The notes below the pieces were generated by a model, which had not been told where the DNA came from, did no database searches, and saw only the letters and a list, made by a program, of their open reading frames with translations. The translations under genes were made by a program, and so were the position numbers. Of a stretch of 64,000 nt of DNA, positions 1-8,858 are shown piece after piece. Within the stretch, counting starts at the first letter, position 1; the number at the start of each line of letters is the position of its first letter. Source of the DNA: an uncultured Bacteroidales bacterium (lineage in GTDB: Bacteria; Bacteroidota; Bacteroidia; Bacteroidales; Paludibacteraceae); the NCBI GenBank assembly GCA_900319995.1, contig ONQO01000002.1:36514-100513 (forward strand). Reading direction: 5' to 3'.

Positions 1-260
1 CCCTATTTCCACTTTTACTTTTACATGTTCCTAACTCCACTTTTACTTTTGCATGTTCAATTTCCCATTACTGTTGACGCGTTAACTTTATTAGGTCAAC
101 TCATAACTGTCCACTTGAAATTCAAAATTACTGCTGTTGCGTTAACTCTTATTGGACCTCCTATAAGTTGCATATATTCAGTGTTATATGAACATATTTT
201 TAGTTTTCGATTAGAAATCATTTTCGGCATTTTGGGGCATTTTTTGCACATTTATGTTCA
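1..260. other. A/T-rich region with diverged direct repeats, no gene seen
   Basis: No convincing gene. A CCACTTTTACTTTT block occurs twice 28 bp apart (from 9 and 37). A longer, more diverged block beginning ATTACTG and containing GCGTTAACT occurs twice 60 bp apart (from 67 and 127). It looks like decayed repeat sequence leading into the 11-bp array that follows. Confidence 0.5.
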
Positions 261-447
261 TTTTTTACACACTTTTAATACACTCTTCACACGCTTTTAA
301 TATACTTTTAATACACTTTTAATACACTTTTCACACGCTTTTAATATACTTTTAATACACTCTTCACACGCTTTTAATATACTTTTAATATACTCTTCAC
401 ACGCTTTTAATATACTTTTAATATACTCTTCACACGCTTTTTACACA
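261..447. repeat. 11-bp tandem array, about 17 units
   Basis: The sequence can be cut into consecutive 11-mers without a phase break: CTTTTAATATA, CTTTTAATACA and CTCTTCACACG in several orders, from 272 to 447, plus one degenerate unit before. A higher-order 33-bp period (three 11-mers) is visible in the second half. It lies far upstream of the secreted beta-helix gene and does not look coding. Confidence 0.9.
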
Positions 448-540
448 TTTATACGCATTTTTTTACGCATCCATCTATTATCAATCAACTATCATTTGCT
501 AGCTCTTCAGCAGAAAATTACCTGTATATATTATGTCATT

Positions 541-584
541 ATTAGGTGATTATTAGGTGATTATTAGGTGATTATTATGTTATT
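541..584. repeat. 11-bp tandem array, 4 units
   Basis: Three exact copies of ATTAGGTGATT followed by ATTATGTTATT. Same unit length as the preceding array but unrelated sequence. Confidence 0.9.
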
Positions 585-878
585 AATATGTTCATCAGCA
601 TATCACAAGCGTAGAACACCGTATTGTCATCGTAGTTTCCGCCCAGTTCGGCGAATCAAATAAAGTCTCTTTATGTTGCCATTTTCGTCTCTTTGCATAA
701 ATTATCGCTTTTATTCTTTCTGATCTTTTCGTAACATTTCGAAAGAAAACTACACTCCTTTATTAAACATTATAATCAACTGAAATTCACTATATTAATA
801 CCGCTTGTGACTATTATGAACATTAGTTTTATGTTATAAAACATATCTGCACCCGCTCGCGCGTTCATTATTTATTAC

Positions 879-886
879 TACCTTTG
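879..886 (+). promoter_or_regulatory. Bacteroidetes -7 box for the beta-helix gene
   Basis: TACCTTTG matches the Bacteroidetes TAnnTTTG element and lies 67 bp before the ATG at 954. I see no good -33 TTTG at the usual distance, so the element is incomplete or activator-dependent. Confidence 0.55.
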
Positions 887-953
887 CACCGCATTTTGAG
901 GCTTCTCGCCCTTGCAAAACACGAAAACAACTAACATTTAAAAATTCAATATT

Positions 954-3848
954 ATGAAAAAACTTTTCCTTCTTATCCCCGCATTAGTGCTATCTCTAAT
1001 CACTAATGCCGCCGTGATTAACATCAACACAGGAACTACTGATGCTCTCCGCAAAGCGCTCAACTCTGCCTCGGATGGTGACATCATCGAAATGGCTGCC
1101 GGTACGTATGTAGAGTCTCCAGAAAACTGGATTGCCTTCACTGGTAAAAATATTATCGTACGCGCAGCAGAAGGTGCTGAGGTTATTCTACAACCACAAG
1201 TTTCCATTCGTTTGAAGGAAGGCGCAACCGCTGAATTTATCGGCATTAAGTTTGATTGCGGACATCTAAGTGATGTGAATGCTTATAGCGATATCATTTT
1301 CCCTGCTGATGCTACAGACGGGAAAAACATCGTTTTGAGAAACTGCGAATTTTATGGTTGGACTCAGAACAATGCTATAATTTATTCAGCATCATCTAAT
1401 ACGCTGAATTCGCTTATCATCGAAAACTGCTATTTCCACGATGTTACGAAGAGTTGCGTCTTCTTGGAGAACAAAACAAATGCGGTAGATGTCCAAATTA
1501 CTAATTCTACTTTTGCGAACATAGCAACCGTTACCGATTCTTACTGGGCAGGTGTGATCGATATGCGTTCCACTACTGGCTCTCTCCGCGTTGATCATTG
1601 TACATTTTATAATGTTCAAGCAATGAATACAGACTACGCCGCTATCGGTAAAATCGGTTCTGGTACTACTGCTGTTGTTTCCAACTGTATTTTCGCAATG
1701 CCGGCCAGCACAAGCGGCGTAAGAACCATCCGTGATGCAGTTACCGCTAATAACTGTCTCGTTTACAATTATTCAAGCGATTCTGGTTATGGCATGCAAG
1801 GCAATGTTACCAAAACTGGCTGCTTCATTGCTGACCCGCTCTTTGCTGATGCCGCTAACGGAGATTTCTCTCTCGCAGGCGACTGGACTACAATGTCTCT
1901 CTCTCCTGCACGTGGCGCAGCTACTGATGGTTCCGACCTCGGCGACCCGCGTTGGGCTGTTGCAGAAACACTACCTTCTACCGATTTCGCTTCGCCTTAT
2001 ATCCTCTTGGGAGAAAAGGCTATTTTGAGCGGAAACTTTGCACTCAACGGAGACAATTTCATCCAAGCGCAAGGACACGCTGAAGCTGGTATTGCAACGT
2101 GGAAAATTCATGCAGAGCGTAAAGGCACGATTCAAGCCACACTCAATATAGATGCTAATAATGGTAGCGGTCACCGCTTTGAAATAAAGGTTACAAATGC
2201 TGAAAATGCCATCGTTGCTAACATCGCCGAAGCTGCTGATTCATGGAGCAAGGGAGATCAAATTCTTGGTTCGATTGAAATTCCGGAAGCAGGTGACTAC
2301 AAGATAGTATTAAAGAATTACACCAGCTATTCATCAACAATCCTTGAAGGCATCACTCTCTCTTATCTCGGTGGCGCTGTTGTTCCTGTTTCGCCTTCAG
2401 TTAATACTACTCTTGACATCGCAGACGCCGTGTTCTCCGGCTGTACTCGTGACGCTGGCTTTATTCAGTTCCCTTCTTCCGGTACTTCCTCTGCGTGGAT
2501 TAAGTGGAATATCTCTACTTCTGCAACTGCGTTCTATGACCTCACACTCAATATTGATGCGCCTAATGCACACGGTCTGACCGTTGAGATATTTGAGAAT
2601 GAATCTGCTCCGGCTATAGCAAGTGTTTCAGAAGGTTCGTATGTTTCTTCAACGGGCGTTTTGGCGCTTGAATTGGGTAGAGTAAATCTTGCCGGAGATA
2701 AGAACTATATCGTCAAAGTGACCAACGCTCCAAGCGGCTCTATCGCGAAAATCGCTTCTCTCATCTTTGTCCCAGTCGTTTCTACAGCGGTTGTCCTGCC
2801 TACCGCATTGGACAACAACGATGCTGTCCTTAGCGAAAAGGCACACATTACGGATGGCCATTTGTATTTCGCGCCTATCGGTGACACCAACCCGGTTGGT
2901 CAATGGGCGGCATGGAGTGTTTCGGCTGACCATAACGGCACATACCTCTTTGCATTGAATGTAAATAGTGATAATGGTCAAAGCTACAAGATCTCTATTC
3001 TCGATGCAGGTAATAATGTGATTGACTTCTGCGAGAAAAATCTGGGTAACGGAGAGAAAACGCTCAATCATTATTTCAGCCTTGAAGAAGGTGATTATTC
3101 CATTAAGGTGGAGAATACCTATCCATGGTCGCACGGACATGTAGTAAGTCTCGTCGTTACAGAACCGACTCTCACGGTAATCGACCAAACGGAAACAACA
3201 GCGCGTGAATTGGCAGTTGCACAAAACATCCAAATTATTCGTACATTCACAGGCGGCATGTTCAATACCATCTGTTTGCCGTTCGGTATCAATAGTACTA
3301 AACTGAAGAATGCATTTGGCGATGATGTAGAGTTGAAAGTATTCGCAGGTGCTGATTTTGATGAAGCGACCTCTGCTCTTGACCTGAATTTCAATGATGC
3401 TACTTCATCTGGTATCTATCAAGGCACGCCTTATCTTATCAAACCTTCGCACGATATCAAGAATCCTGTCGTTGAGGATGTGGAGATTTCGGTAACAGCT
3501 GCCGGTTCGTCCTCTGGTGACTATGCTAACTTCAAGGGCACTCTGGTAGCAACTGACATTCCTGCCGGAGAGGACAATCTCTTCCTCGGTCCGAACAACT
3601 TGCTCTATTTCTCACCAGACGCTGCTACGCCGGTAAAAGGTTTCCGTGCTTGGTTTGTAGTAAAGGACATCCCGAATCCAGCACATGTTATCAAACGCGC
3701 ACGCATCGTACAGGGAGAGCAAATACTTACTGCGATTGACCTCATGAACGGCGACAATAACAAAGTTCAAAAACTCATTGAGAACGGACAACTGATCATC
3801 ATCCGTGACGGCGTCCGCTATAACGTAATGGGGGTTAGGGTTGAATAA
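954..3848 (+). CDS. Secreted right-handed beta-helix surface protein with C-terminal tail motif
   Basis: 964 residues with an N-terminal signal peptide (MKKLFLLIPALVLSL). Residues ~20-300 read as a pectate-lyase-like parallel beta-helix, with recurring Asn/Cys-rich turns of the type IxNCxF/VxNSTF and the 'DPLFAD..NGDFSL' ending typical of DUF4957/DUF5123-like proteins. Three consecutive ~125-residue beta-sandwich, CBM-like segments follow (~340-730), then a low-complexity beta region. The last residues (ENGQLIIIRDGVRYNVMG) match a tail found on four other secreted proteins in this window, so it is probably a sorting or anchoring signal. No catalytic residues of a known lyase can be assigned; carbohydrate binding or cleavage is inferred. 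The start at 954 is favoured by the A/T-rich leader AACATTTAAAAATTC. A glycine-rich micro-ORF follows 60 bp downstream. Confidence 0.85.
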   Translation: MKKLFLLIPALVLSLITNAAVININTGTTDALRKALNSASDGDIIEMAAGTYVESPENWIAFTGKNIIVRAAEGAEVILQPQVSIRLKEGATAEFIGIKFDCGHLSDVNAYSDIIFPADATDGKNIVLRNCEFYGWTQNNAIIYSASSNTLNSLIIENCYFHDVTKSCVFLENKTNAVDVQITNSTFANIATVTDSYWAGVIDMRSTTGSLRVDHCTFYNVQAMNTDYAAIGKIGSGTTAVVSNCIFAMPASTSGVRTIRDAVTANNCLVYNYSSDSGYGMQGNVTKTGCFIADPLFADAANGDFSLAGDWTTMSLSPARGAATDGSDLGDPRWAVAETLPSTDFASPYILLGEKAILSGNFALNGDNFIQAQGHAEAGIATWKIHAERKGTIQATLNIDANNGSGHRFEIKVTNAENAIVANIAEAADSWSKGDQILGSIEIPEAGDYKIVLKNYTSYSSTILEGITLSYLGGAVVPVSPSVNTTLDIADAVFSGCTRDAGFIQFPSSGTSSAWIKWNISTSATAFYDLTLNIDAPNAHGLTVEIFENESAPAIASVSEGSYVSSTGVLALELGRVNLAGDKNYIVKVTNAPSGSIAKIASLIFVPVVSTAVVLPTALDNNDAVLSEKAHITDGHLYFAPIGDTNPVGQWAAWSVSADHNGTYLFALNVNSDNGQSYKISILDAGNNVIDFCEKNLGNGEKTLNHYFSLEEGDYSIKVENTYPWSHGHVVSLVVTEPTLTVIDQTETTARELAVAQNIQIIRTFTGGMFNTICLPFGINSTKLKNAFGDDVELKVFAGADFDEATSALDLNFNDATSSGIYQGTPYLIKPSHDIKNPVVEDVEISVTAAGSSSGDYANFKGTLVATDIPAGEDNLFLGPNNLLYFSPDAATPVKGFRAWFVVKDIPNPAHVIKRARIVQGEQILTAIDLMNGDNNKVQKLIENGQLIIIRDGVRYNVMGVRVE

Positions 3849-3908
3849 AGAATAATATACTTAAAACACAAGTAAACAATTTGTAGAACATTTAAAAATA
3901 GAATTAGT

Positions 3909-4049
3909 ATGAAAAAGGTATATATTCAACCGGCAACAGAGTTGCAACAGATGTATTTTGCGAACAACATCTGTAAGATTAGTAGCGTCGGCGGCGGCAC
4001 TCTCGGTTTAGGAGGTTCTGTTCCTCCTGGAGGAGTTGAGCCGATGTAA
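3909..4049 (+). CDS. Glycine-rich 46-residue micro-protein
   Basis: Begins MKKVYIQPATELQQMYF, continues with a central NNICKISS and ends in a Gly/Pro-rich stretch (GGGTLGLGGSVPPGG). It has an A/T-rich translation start, ends before a strong terminator hairpin, and shares its plan with the micro-ORF at 37598: MKK-x-Y-x-Q-P, then an I-C motif, then poly-Gly. Both lie directly downstream of very large secreted proteins carrying the tail motif. Short MKKxYxxP proteins occur widely in Bacteroidales without a function known to me. The lack of a classical signal peptide argues against simple Sec export. A peptide partner or precursor role is speculation. Confidence 0.6.
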   Translation: MKKVYIQPATELQQMYFANNICKISSVGGGTLGLGGSVPPGGVEPM

Positions 4050-4100
4050 TAATCCCGGAACCCAGCACGCTCTCCCTTTCGAGATTTGTGTGCCCGATAG

Positions 4101-4132
4101 AAAGGTGGCGCGTCATTTGGCGCGCCGCCTTT
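4101..4132 (+). terminator. GC-rich terminator hairpin
   Basis: AAAGGTGGCGCG pairs with CGCGCCGCCTTT (12 bp, one T-G pair) around an 8-nt loop, with a short TTTAT after it. It ends the beta-helix/micro-ORF unit. Confidence 0.75.
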
Positions 4133-4230
4133 ATAAGAAACGGAATTTCGGCTTGTTCGGTTAATTAGCCGTTTCGTGAATCATTGTTGGACTTTGAACC
4201 CTTGGAAAATAGTTTTAACACACCTATACC

Positions 4231-6495
4231 ATGAATAAGACTTTTCTCTCTTTATTGGGTGCGCTCTTTTGCGCCACAACGCTTTATGCCGCTACCATCC
4301 ATGTATCTCCCGGTTCCGGCACTATCAAAACTGCCGTCGGGAATGCTTCGGCTGGTGACATCCTTCTCCTATCGGACGGCGAGTACTCCGAGTCTTCCGT
4401 CAAACCGGCTGTTGGGATTGCCATTCAGGCCGCAGAAGGCGCAAAGCCCGTTGTTATTCTCACAAGCCGTTTCGAAGTCTCGGCGGACTTTTCCATTCAG
4501 GGCGTAAATATCCAGAGTTCCGGCGAAGCCGTGCGAATGATGCCCGGCAACACTCCCTACAATGTCATCGTCCGTGACTGCGAACTCTCCGGATGCCCCA
4601 GTTATTTCATTCGGGCCTATAATACAGAGCAAGAATGTCCTTATATCAACCAACTGACGGTTGATAACTGCCTCTTTCGGATGGGTGGAGGAGAAGCCAA
4701 TTCCGCGCGCGGCATAGCGGCCACCAAGATACCGTTCCAGATAAACAGCCTTTCTATCCGCAACAGCACCTTCGATGGTGGACCGAACGGTACGGGACGA
4801 ATCATCTATCTCCATTCAGGCGACGAGAACAACGTGATACCCTTGCAGGGTTCACTCGAAATCGACCATTGCACGTTCTACAACACCAACGACACACGCG
4901 GCGTCTATCTGGCAAATATTCAGGGAAGCCATGTAACCAACTGCATCTTCATGAACCCCAAAGAAGTTGCCGGAGGCGTCAGTTTTGCCTTGTACGGCGC
5001 AGAATCCAGAATTGAGAACTGCCTCGCATGGTATTCGCCTCTCAAACTATCTACAGGCGCTACCCAGACGCATTGCATCAATCGGAATCCCTATTTCGTA
5101 GATGCTGCGAACGGCAATTTCCAACTCTGTGCCAACAGCGCAGCTGTCACAATGGGCACGGACGGTTCCACTATCGGTGACCCGAGATGGGGAGTTTCGG
5201 AGCAACCGTACGACAACTCTAACGACCCCTATATGCCATACAAAATGCCCTATTCGATGGCGCCGACTACCCATTCGGTAAAAATCATCTGGCAGATGGC
5301 GGAAGAAGTGGAACCCACAGAGGCTGTCGTTTATTATGGCACAGACTCTACCAACCTCGACCATCAAATCACTACTTCTGATGGATGGCAGGTTCCTGAA
5401 GAAGGCTTTGTGCATGTCGTCACGCTGACAGACCTGCAGCCTTTCACACGCTATTATTTCACGGTCGGAGCAAATGACACTCGACGCTGTCCGAAGATAA
5501 GTTGGACCAAAACCGCCCCTGAACCCGGCACCGCATTCCGCATCTTCTCTATCAGCGATATTCACGGCAATGCGTGCCGAAATTGGTCGAACATGCAGGA
5601 TTTCATTTGCAACCTCAACTGCGACATTGCGCTCATGAACGGAGATTTTGTCTCCTCCAAAGGCGACGACCGCAACTGGAACAACTATTACTTCACGCCG
5701 GGAGCTCAGTTCCTCGGCCAGGTGCCCGTTATGTCCTCCGTCGGAAATCACGAGACGGGTGACCCGTTCACCTTCCGCTGGTCGTCCTACTACGATTATT
5801 TCCACCAGTTCAGCCATGAAAGCGCATCCGAAGGAGACACTATCGATCCGCGAGGCGAGGCCTATTTCCATTTCGTCTATGGCAATGCGGATGTGATCAT
5901 GCTCAACCTCAACGGCGATCCTTCTTCGCCTGATTTCTTACCCGGTAGTAAGCAGTATCATTGGGCCGACTCCATATTGAATACATGCACGCGCCCGTGG
6001 ATTATCATCTGCCACCACGTCGGTGTGCATACTACCGGCTATCATGGCCAGTGGGCGGACGAACCGCGGCAGATGGGAACGCTTTTCGAGAAATACGCCA
6101 AACAGGGCAAGCACATCATCTCTCTTTCCGGCGATGACCATTCGTTCGAACACCTCTATAAGGATGGTGTGCATTATGTCCGGCCGGGTTGCGGTAGAGA
6201 TGCCAATTACAGCCAGCAGACCCAACTGAAAGACTATAAATACTCAATTTTCTATAAACAAGTATCCTGTTTCTCCACGCTTGACATGTCTGCTGACGCA
6301 TCTTCCATCACCCTCACCGCCTATGATTCCGTCGGAACGGTATTCTATACCTATACCTACAGCCAAGAAACATGGGGAATCCCGTTCACTTCGGACAATA
6401 CACAAATAACGCCGTATAAGTTTCTCCGCGATGGGACAATCTATATACGGCGCTCAGAAAATACATACTCGCTTGTCGGAACAAAAGTACGTTAG
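4231..6495 (+). CDS. Beta-helix / Fn3-like / metallophosphoesterase fusion, secreted
   Basis: 754 residues with a signal peptide. Residues ~20-320 resemble the beta-helix of the preceding gene (shared 'IDHCTFYN', 'NPYFVDAANGNFQL', 'GTDGSTIGDPRWG' phrases). A fibronectin-III-like domain (~345-430) links to a calcineurin-like metallophosphoesterase. Its metal ligands are visible in order: DIHG ~442, GDF ~471, GNHE ~506, HH ~595, GDDH ~633. This Fn3-plus-phosphatase order is that of purple-acid-phosphatase-like enzymes. The end, FLRDGTIYIRRSENTYSLVG, is the shared tail. A secreted phosphohydrolase held on a glycan-binding helix is inferred; its substrate (phosphorylated glycan, nucleotide or phytate) is unknown. 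Confidence 0.87.
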   Translation: MNKTFLSLLGALFCATTLYAATIHVSPGSGTIKTAVGNASAGDILLLSDGEYSESSVKPAVGIAIQAAEGAKPVVILTSRFEVSADFSIQGVNIQSSGEAVRMMPGNTPYNVIVRDCELSGCPSYFIRAYNTEQECPYINQLTVDNCLFRMGGGEANSARGIAATKIPFQINSLSIRNSTFDGGPNGTGRIIYLHSGDENNVIPLQGSLEIDHCTFYNTNDTRGVYLANIQGSHVTNCIFMNPKEVAGGVSFALYGAESRIENCLAWYSPLKLSTGATQTHCINRNPYFVDAANGNFQLCANSAAVTMGTDGSTIGDPRWGVSEQPYDNSNDPYMPYKMPYSMAPTTHSVKIIWQMAEEVEPTEAVVYYGTDSTNLDHQITTSDGWQVPEEGFVHVVTLTDLQPFTRYYFTVGANDTRRCPKISWTKTAPEPGTAFRIFSISDIHGNACRNWSNMQDFICNLNCDIALMNGDFVSSKGDDRNWNNYYFTPGAQFLGQVPVMSSVGNHETGDPFTFRWSSYYDYFHQFSHESASEGDTIDPRGEAYFHFVYGNADVIMLNLNGDPSSPDFLPGSKQYHWADSILNTCTRPWIIICHHVGVHTTGYHGQWADEPRQMGTLFEKYAKQGKHIISLSGDDHSFEHLYKDGVHYVRPGCGRDANYSQQTQLKDYKYSIFYKQVSCFSTLDMSADASSITLTAYDSVGTVFYTYTYSQETWGIPFTSDNTQITPYKFLRDGTIYIRRSENTYSLVGTKVR

Positions 6496-6520
6496 TCCGA
6501 CTCTCGAAATACCGTTATAC

Positions 6521-6545
6521 CGTAATTACGTGATTACGTGATTAC
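6521..6545. repeat. 8-bp tandem repeat CGTAATTA family
   Basis: CGTAATTA, CGTGATTA, CGTGATTA, then C. The same octamer family recurs between rplJ and rplL (19564-19588). Here it overlaps the stop codon of the minus-strand gene that ends at 6542. Confidence 0.8.
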
Positions 6546-7111
6546 TCCAGCACAATCTCTCCGAAGAATTCAGGGCAATGGAAATTTGGGGTTGGCAGCT
6601 GAATCGGCTGCCAACTTACGTAATGCGGCTTTTTCGTCTTGTCTGCGCATTTGTAGAAATTGACGCGCAACACCTGCGGAAAGACCGGTTTGCTGTCTCT
6701 GAATATCAAATCCAATGGAATTTGGAATTCCACCTCCCATTCAAACATACCTTCCTTCTCTTCAAAAGCCTCTCGCGGAAAAGTACACTTGCGCTCAATA
6801 AGACCCATCTCTTCGGCACTGAAAGGCTGAACATCTTCTGATCTGCCTTTTCTTCTTGATCCTACCATCGCTCCAATACAGTTGGTCTCGAAATTGCAAT
6901 AATACTTCTCTCCGGGCACTTGGCAGAAAAACTCCACGCAACTGTCCTCCCACACCGGACCCTGATCCTCTGTCGTCACAGCGCGTAACTGCTCACCCCT
7001 CACATGCCATTTCAGGAACAGCCATTCATGGCTGTTTGTCACTTCTACTGTCGTCTCCGGTTTCTCCGGAAAACTCTCCGGCCAATTAACTTTGTCTATC
7101 GCGTAAATCAT
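6542..7111 (-). CDS. CBM9-like carbohydrate-binding protein
   Basis: 189 residues from ATG (MIYAIDKVNWPESFPEKP); an upstream TTG would add three residues but has no support. The pattern 'W..DSCVEFFCQVPGEKYYCNFETN', followed by an alternating beta pattern ending 'NFHCPEFFGEIVLE', is typical of the CBM9-like (DOMON-related) family common in Bacteroidales. There is no signal peptide, so it is probably cytoplasmic or exported by other means. It lies after the kinase and HAD genes on the same strand, separated by a 7-bp repeat array, and may belong to a sugar-related unit. Ligand unknown. Confidence 0.75.
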   Translation of the reverse strand: MIYAIDKVNWPESFPEKPETTVEVTNSHEWLFLKWHVRGEQLRAVTTEDQGPVWEDSCVEFFCQVPGEKYYCNFETNCIGAMVGSRRKGRSEDVQPFSAEEMGLIERKCTFPREAFEEKEGMFEWEVEFQIPLDLIFRDSKPVFPQVLRVNFYKCADKTKKPHYVSWQPIQLPTPNFHCPEFFGEIVLE

Positions 7112-7146
7112 AAATCTCAAATGACAAATGACAAATTACAAATGAG
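7112..7146. repeat. 7-bp tandem array, 5 units
   Basis: AAATCTC, AAATGAC, AAATGAC, AAATTAC, AAATGAG. It runs from the start of the CBM9-like gene into the last codons of the kinase gene. Confidence 0.85.
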
Positions 7147-8209
7147 CAATAATGCTTCGCATTTGCTCTTCCATCTTCTCCTGTTCCTCAACGAGCCTCA
7201 ACTGCGCTCTTGTCCGCACTAAGTTATGCTCCGGATAGGCTATCTTGTAATACGTGTCGCCGTTAAGCCAGTCCGTAAAGAACCGAACGGTCTGCATGTA
7301 ACTCAACAACCGGCAACCATAGGGCAGCAACTCTTTTTCCAATTCTGTCAGGAATGTGGCCTCTTTCAGATAACCGCGGGCATAGGCCTCGAACACCTCC
7401 ATGTCCACATGTATATTGTCGAGATTTAGGTCATCCTCTTGTCCTGTATTCGCCGCCGTACGCATAAAATCGCCGAAATCGCTTAACACAAATCCTGGCA
7501 TCACCGTATCTAAATCCACAATACAGATCGGCCTGCCTTTCTCGTCAAAGAGCACATTGTTCACTTTCGTGTCGCAATGATTGATATGTTTCTTCAGCTT
7601 GCCTTCACGGAACAGCACTTCAGCCAGGCACATCATTTCCCTTCGCTTGTTTATAGCATCTATTATATCCGTGCATGCTGACTTGCGCCCCGCCGCATCG
7701 GCTTCCAATGCTTCGTCAAACTGCTGCAACCGAAATTCCATATTGTGGAAATTAGGAATGGACTCACACAGCGCATCAAAAGGTAAATCTGCCAGTTGGC
7801 GTTGGAAACGACCAAAGGCCTGACCTGTTAACTCTGCCGATTCAGGGGTCACTTTCTCCTGAGATGTAGCGGGCTCAACCAACACATACAAACGCCAGTA
7901 CTCGCCTTCGGGAGTTTTATGAAACAGCTTTCCCTCTTTGGTCGGAACCAAATGCAATACCTTCCGCTCGATATTTTCCTCTCGGGCAATGAGTAACTTC
8001 TCACGGATATGCGTGGTCACAATCTCTATATTGCGCATCAATCCCTCTACATCCTTGAAAATATGATGGTTGATGCGTTGAAGACAATACGAGGTCTCAC
8101 CTATTCGTTTCGCCGGAACAACGAACGAATCATTAATAAAACCGATACGTAACGGTTGCGGATCTCCCACTTCGTTCCAGATTGCAAATTGTTTTAATAT
8201 ATTCTTCAT
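7136..8209 (-). CDS. Phosphotransferase-family small-molecule kinase (APH/NahK-like)
   Basis: 357 residues. The aminoglycoside-phosphotransferase/choline-kinase fold is indicated by the catalytic loop HCDTKVNNVLF (HxDxxxxN, ~residues 208-218) and the metal-binding IVDLDTVMPG (~229-238), followed by a SDFGDFMRTAANTG segment seen in N-acetylhexosamine 1-kinase-like proteins of Bacteroidales and bifidobacteria. The N-terminal half contains the ATP-binding beta sheet ('YCLQRINHHIFKDVEGLMRN'). It is likely to phosphorylate an amino sugar or similar metabolite in the cytosol, but the exact substrate cannot be read from sequence. It sits between a HAD sugar-phosphatase-like gene and a CBM9-like gene, consistent with sugar metabolism. 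Confidence 0.78.
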   Translation of the reverse strand: MKNILKQFAIWNEVGDPQPLRIGFINDSFVVPAKRIGETSYCLQRINHHIFKDVEGLMRNIEIVTTHIREKLLIAREENIERKVLHLVPTKEGKLFHKTPEGEYWRLYVLVEPATSQEKVTPESAELTGQAFGRFQRQLADLPFDALCESIPNFHNMEFRLQQFDEALEADAAGRKSACTDIIDAINKRREMMCLAEVLFREGKLKKHINHCDTKVNNVLFDEKGRPICIVDLDTVMPGFVLSDFGDFMRTAANTGQEDDLNLDNIHVDMEVFEAYARGYLKEATFLTELEKELLPYGCRLLSYMQTVRFFTDWLNGDTYYKIAYPEHNLVRTRAQLRLVEEQEKMEEQMRSIIAHL

Positions 8210-8210
8210 A

Positions 8211-8247
8211 AAATGACCAAATGGTAAATGTCTAAATGGTAAATGCT
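8211..8247. repeat. Degenerate 7/8-bp tandem array
   Basis: AAATGACC, AAATGGT, AAATGTCT, AAATGGT, AAATGCT. Related to the AAATGAC array at 7112. It encodes the last codons (KAFTI-stop) of the HAD phosphatase. Confidence 0.7.
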
Positions 8248-8858
8248 TTTAGTTCCTCTATGCTTGCTGCGGTACGCCAGCCGGCAAAGCGCTCTCCGGC
8301 CTTGCGGTTCTTCTCCAGGTCATCGACATAGATCGTCCTGGCCGCTTCCACTTTCGCTTCGCGGACCACATGCTCGAAAATATCCTGATTAGGCTTGGCC
8401 ATATGCAAATGATGTGAAGCAAACACAGCATCGAAATAGTTACCCAACTGATATTGCTCCCATATCGGATCCCAATGCAGTTCATTCGAGTTCGACAGCA
8501 ATATCGTGCGGATGCCTTTCTCACGCAGCGATGCGATATACGCCAACCGTTCCTCTGGTAACGTGTCTAACATACTCAGCCAGGCCGCACGAATCTGCTC
8601 TATCGTCGTACCTTCGAAGCAGTATTCCTGCAAGGTCGTCAGAAACTCCTCTGTCGTTATATTGCCATACTCATAATCGTGCATCAACTGCTTCGTCGCA
8701 GCGCTCACAGCCACCACTCCTTCGCCTTCGTCGTCAATACCCAACACATTGCGGATATTCTCCTCCGGCATCAGACGTTTGAAATTACTCACACAACGCG
8801 GCACGTTTAGATTGATAATCACGCCGCCTAAATCAAAAACAACTGTGTCCCAATACAT
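8232..8858 (-). CDS. HAD-superfamily hydrolase, glucose-1-phosphatase (YihX)-like
   Basis: 208 residues from ATG at 8858 (MYWDTVVFDLGGVIINLN). The frame stays open further upstream, but that extension lies inside the coding end of the neighbouring gene and is rejected. HAD motif I is FDLGGV, with Gly where most phosphatases have the second Asp, as in the YihX / HAD-IA-v3 group. Motif II is LLSNSNELHW, the motif III lysine is in MAKPNQDIF, and motif IV is YVDDLEKN. It is probably a cytosolic sugar-1-phosphatase. It overlaps the DUF4832 gene by 26 bp and precedes the kinase by 22 bp, so the three are probably one transcript. Confidence 0.82.
   Translation of the reverse strand: MYWDTVVFDLGGVIINLNVPRCVSNFKRLMPEENIRNVLGIDDEGEGVVAVSAATKQLMHDYEYGNITTEEFLTTLQEYCFEGTTIEQIRAAWLSMLDTLPEERLAYIASLREKGIRTILLSNSNELHWDPIWEQYQLGNYFDAVFASHHLHMAKPNQDIFEHVVREAKVEAARTIYVDDLEKNRKAGERFAGWRTAASIEELKAFTI

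Noticed and set aside
25-300. 91-residue plus-strand frame at the window start
   Set aside because: Composition follows A/T-rich repeats; ends within the 11-bp array; no sign of a real protein.
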